Part shown: positions 63,710-64,000 of the stretch, one piece after another | Layout of the letters: the number at the start of each line of letters is the position of its first letter | How positions within the stretch are numbered: position 1 is the stretch's first letter | NCBI GenBank assembly: GCA_903928055.1 | Contig: CAIYPG010000064.1 | Coordinates: forward strand, 54,784 to 118,783 | From: an uncultured beta proteobacterium | GTDB lineage: Bacteria; Pseudomonadota; Gammaproteobacteria; Burkholderiales; SG8-39 | Length of the DNA stretch: 64,000 nucleotides | Direction of reading: 5' to 3' | The notes under the pieces: model-generated | Told to the model about the DNA's origin: nothing | The model's database searches: none | Seen by the model: the letters and a program-made list of their open reading frames with translations, nothing else | Position numbers and translations under genes: made by a program

Positions 63710-64000
63710 TTACATGACGACGTTGCTTTTCCGGAATCGCTCGATTTCCTGCGCAGAATAACCCAATTCGGCCAGTATCTCATTGGTGTGCTGGCCACCG
63801 TCCGGGCAGGCCGAACGGATTTTCTTTTCCGCACCAAAAAAATTGACCGGCGATGCGATCAGTTCCAGGCGTCCCAGGCGCGGGTGGATCACCGGCGTGG
63901 CAATGCCCAGGTGCTTCACCTGCGGGTCGCTGAACACCTGGTCGATGGTGTAGATCGGCCCGCAGGGAATGCCGGCCTCCTCGAAGGACTTGATCCAGTA
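63710..64000 (-). CDS. Class III CoA-transferase, N-terminus beyond window
   Basis: Last 96 codons of a CaiB/Frc-type CoA-transferase, open at the window edge: YWIKSFEEAGIPCGPIYTID, QVKHLGIATPVIHPRLGR, SPVNFFGAEKKIRSACPDGG and a terminal ELGYSAQEIERFRKSNVV. Transfers CoA between carboxylic acids. Co-directional with the enoyl-CoA hydratase. It is distinct from the fragment at 11540. Confidence 0.9.
   Translation of the reverse strand, partial: YWIKSFEEAGIPCGPIYTIDQVFSDPQVKHLGIATPVIHPRLGRLELIASPVNFFGAEKKIRSACPDGGQHTNEILAELGYSAQEIERFRKSNVVM

Overview
The window is 64 kb of high-GC (roughly 60-65%), gene-dense bacterial chromosome with strong Shine-Dalgarno sites and frequent 1-4 bp stop/start overlaps. 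Six complete Bug-type tripartite tricarboxylate receptors, a TctDE-like two-component pair, an isc cluster with iscR next to cysE, an intergenic ATTCCC-N8-GGGAAT repeat and many acyl-CoA/SDR genes point to a Betaproteobacterium, probably Burkholderiales-like. No tRNA, rRNA, CRISPR array or transposase was seen.

Region 1 (1-9.25 kb) is the most coherent module. A CarH/LitR-type MerR regulator with an adenosyl-B12-binding signature (7448-8368) is translationally coupled to a di-iron acyl-ACP-desaturase-like protein. It is divergent from an eight-gene, tightly overlapping operon: folE2, FAD amine-oxidase-like protein, DUF1365, Cfa-like methyltransferase, chalcone-isomerase-like protein, GPH transporter, DUF3833 lipoprotein and SDR. 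Three copies of a TTGTC-N3-GACAA palindrome lie between the two transcripts. This looks like a light/B12-controlled membrane-lipid (cyclopropane or furan fatty acid) photoprotection module.

Region 2 (9.4-24 kb): a MoxR gene is followed by a membrane-protein gene cut short and joined to the C-terminal part of a class III CoA-transferase. Then come SDR-pirin, a TctDE-like pair, TerC-UspA, a GGDEF protein, a flavoprotein, and an MBL-fold/SDR/CMD/amidohydrolase catabolic set. Region 3 (24-41 kb): class II aldolase, PanE-like, VOC, AI-2E, four Bug receptors, enoyl-CoA hydratase, an orphan molybdenum hydroxylase large subunit, an SBP_bac_5 protein, a ClpP-fold secreted protein, a signal-less SBP3-like protein, a TPR-OGT and suhB.

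Region 4 (41-51 kb): trmJ, cysE, nitroreductase, then iscR-iscS-iscU-iscA-hscB-hscA-fdx-iscX, with an IscR-like operator at the iscR promoter and a multi-hairpin repeat before fdx. An AT-rich foreign patch follows with an NAD-dependent epimerase split by a G8/(CAG)6 tract and an SDR remnant. Region 5 (51-64 kb): Bug, fahA, serB, Sel1 protein, mfd, ispD, ispF, frameshifted thpR, Bug, enoyl-CoA hydratase and a CoA-transferase running off the end.

Two structural discoveries stand out. One is a five-member family of about 65-bp AT-rich intergenic elements with conserved ends at fixed 52-53 bp spacing. The other is a 271-bp MITE-like element whose right inverted repeat supplies the present start codon of ispD.
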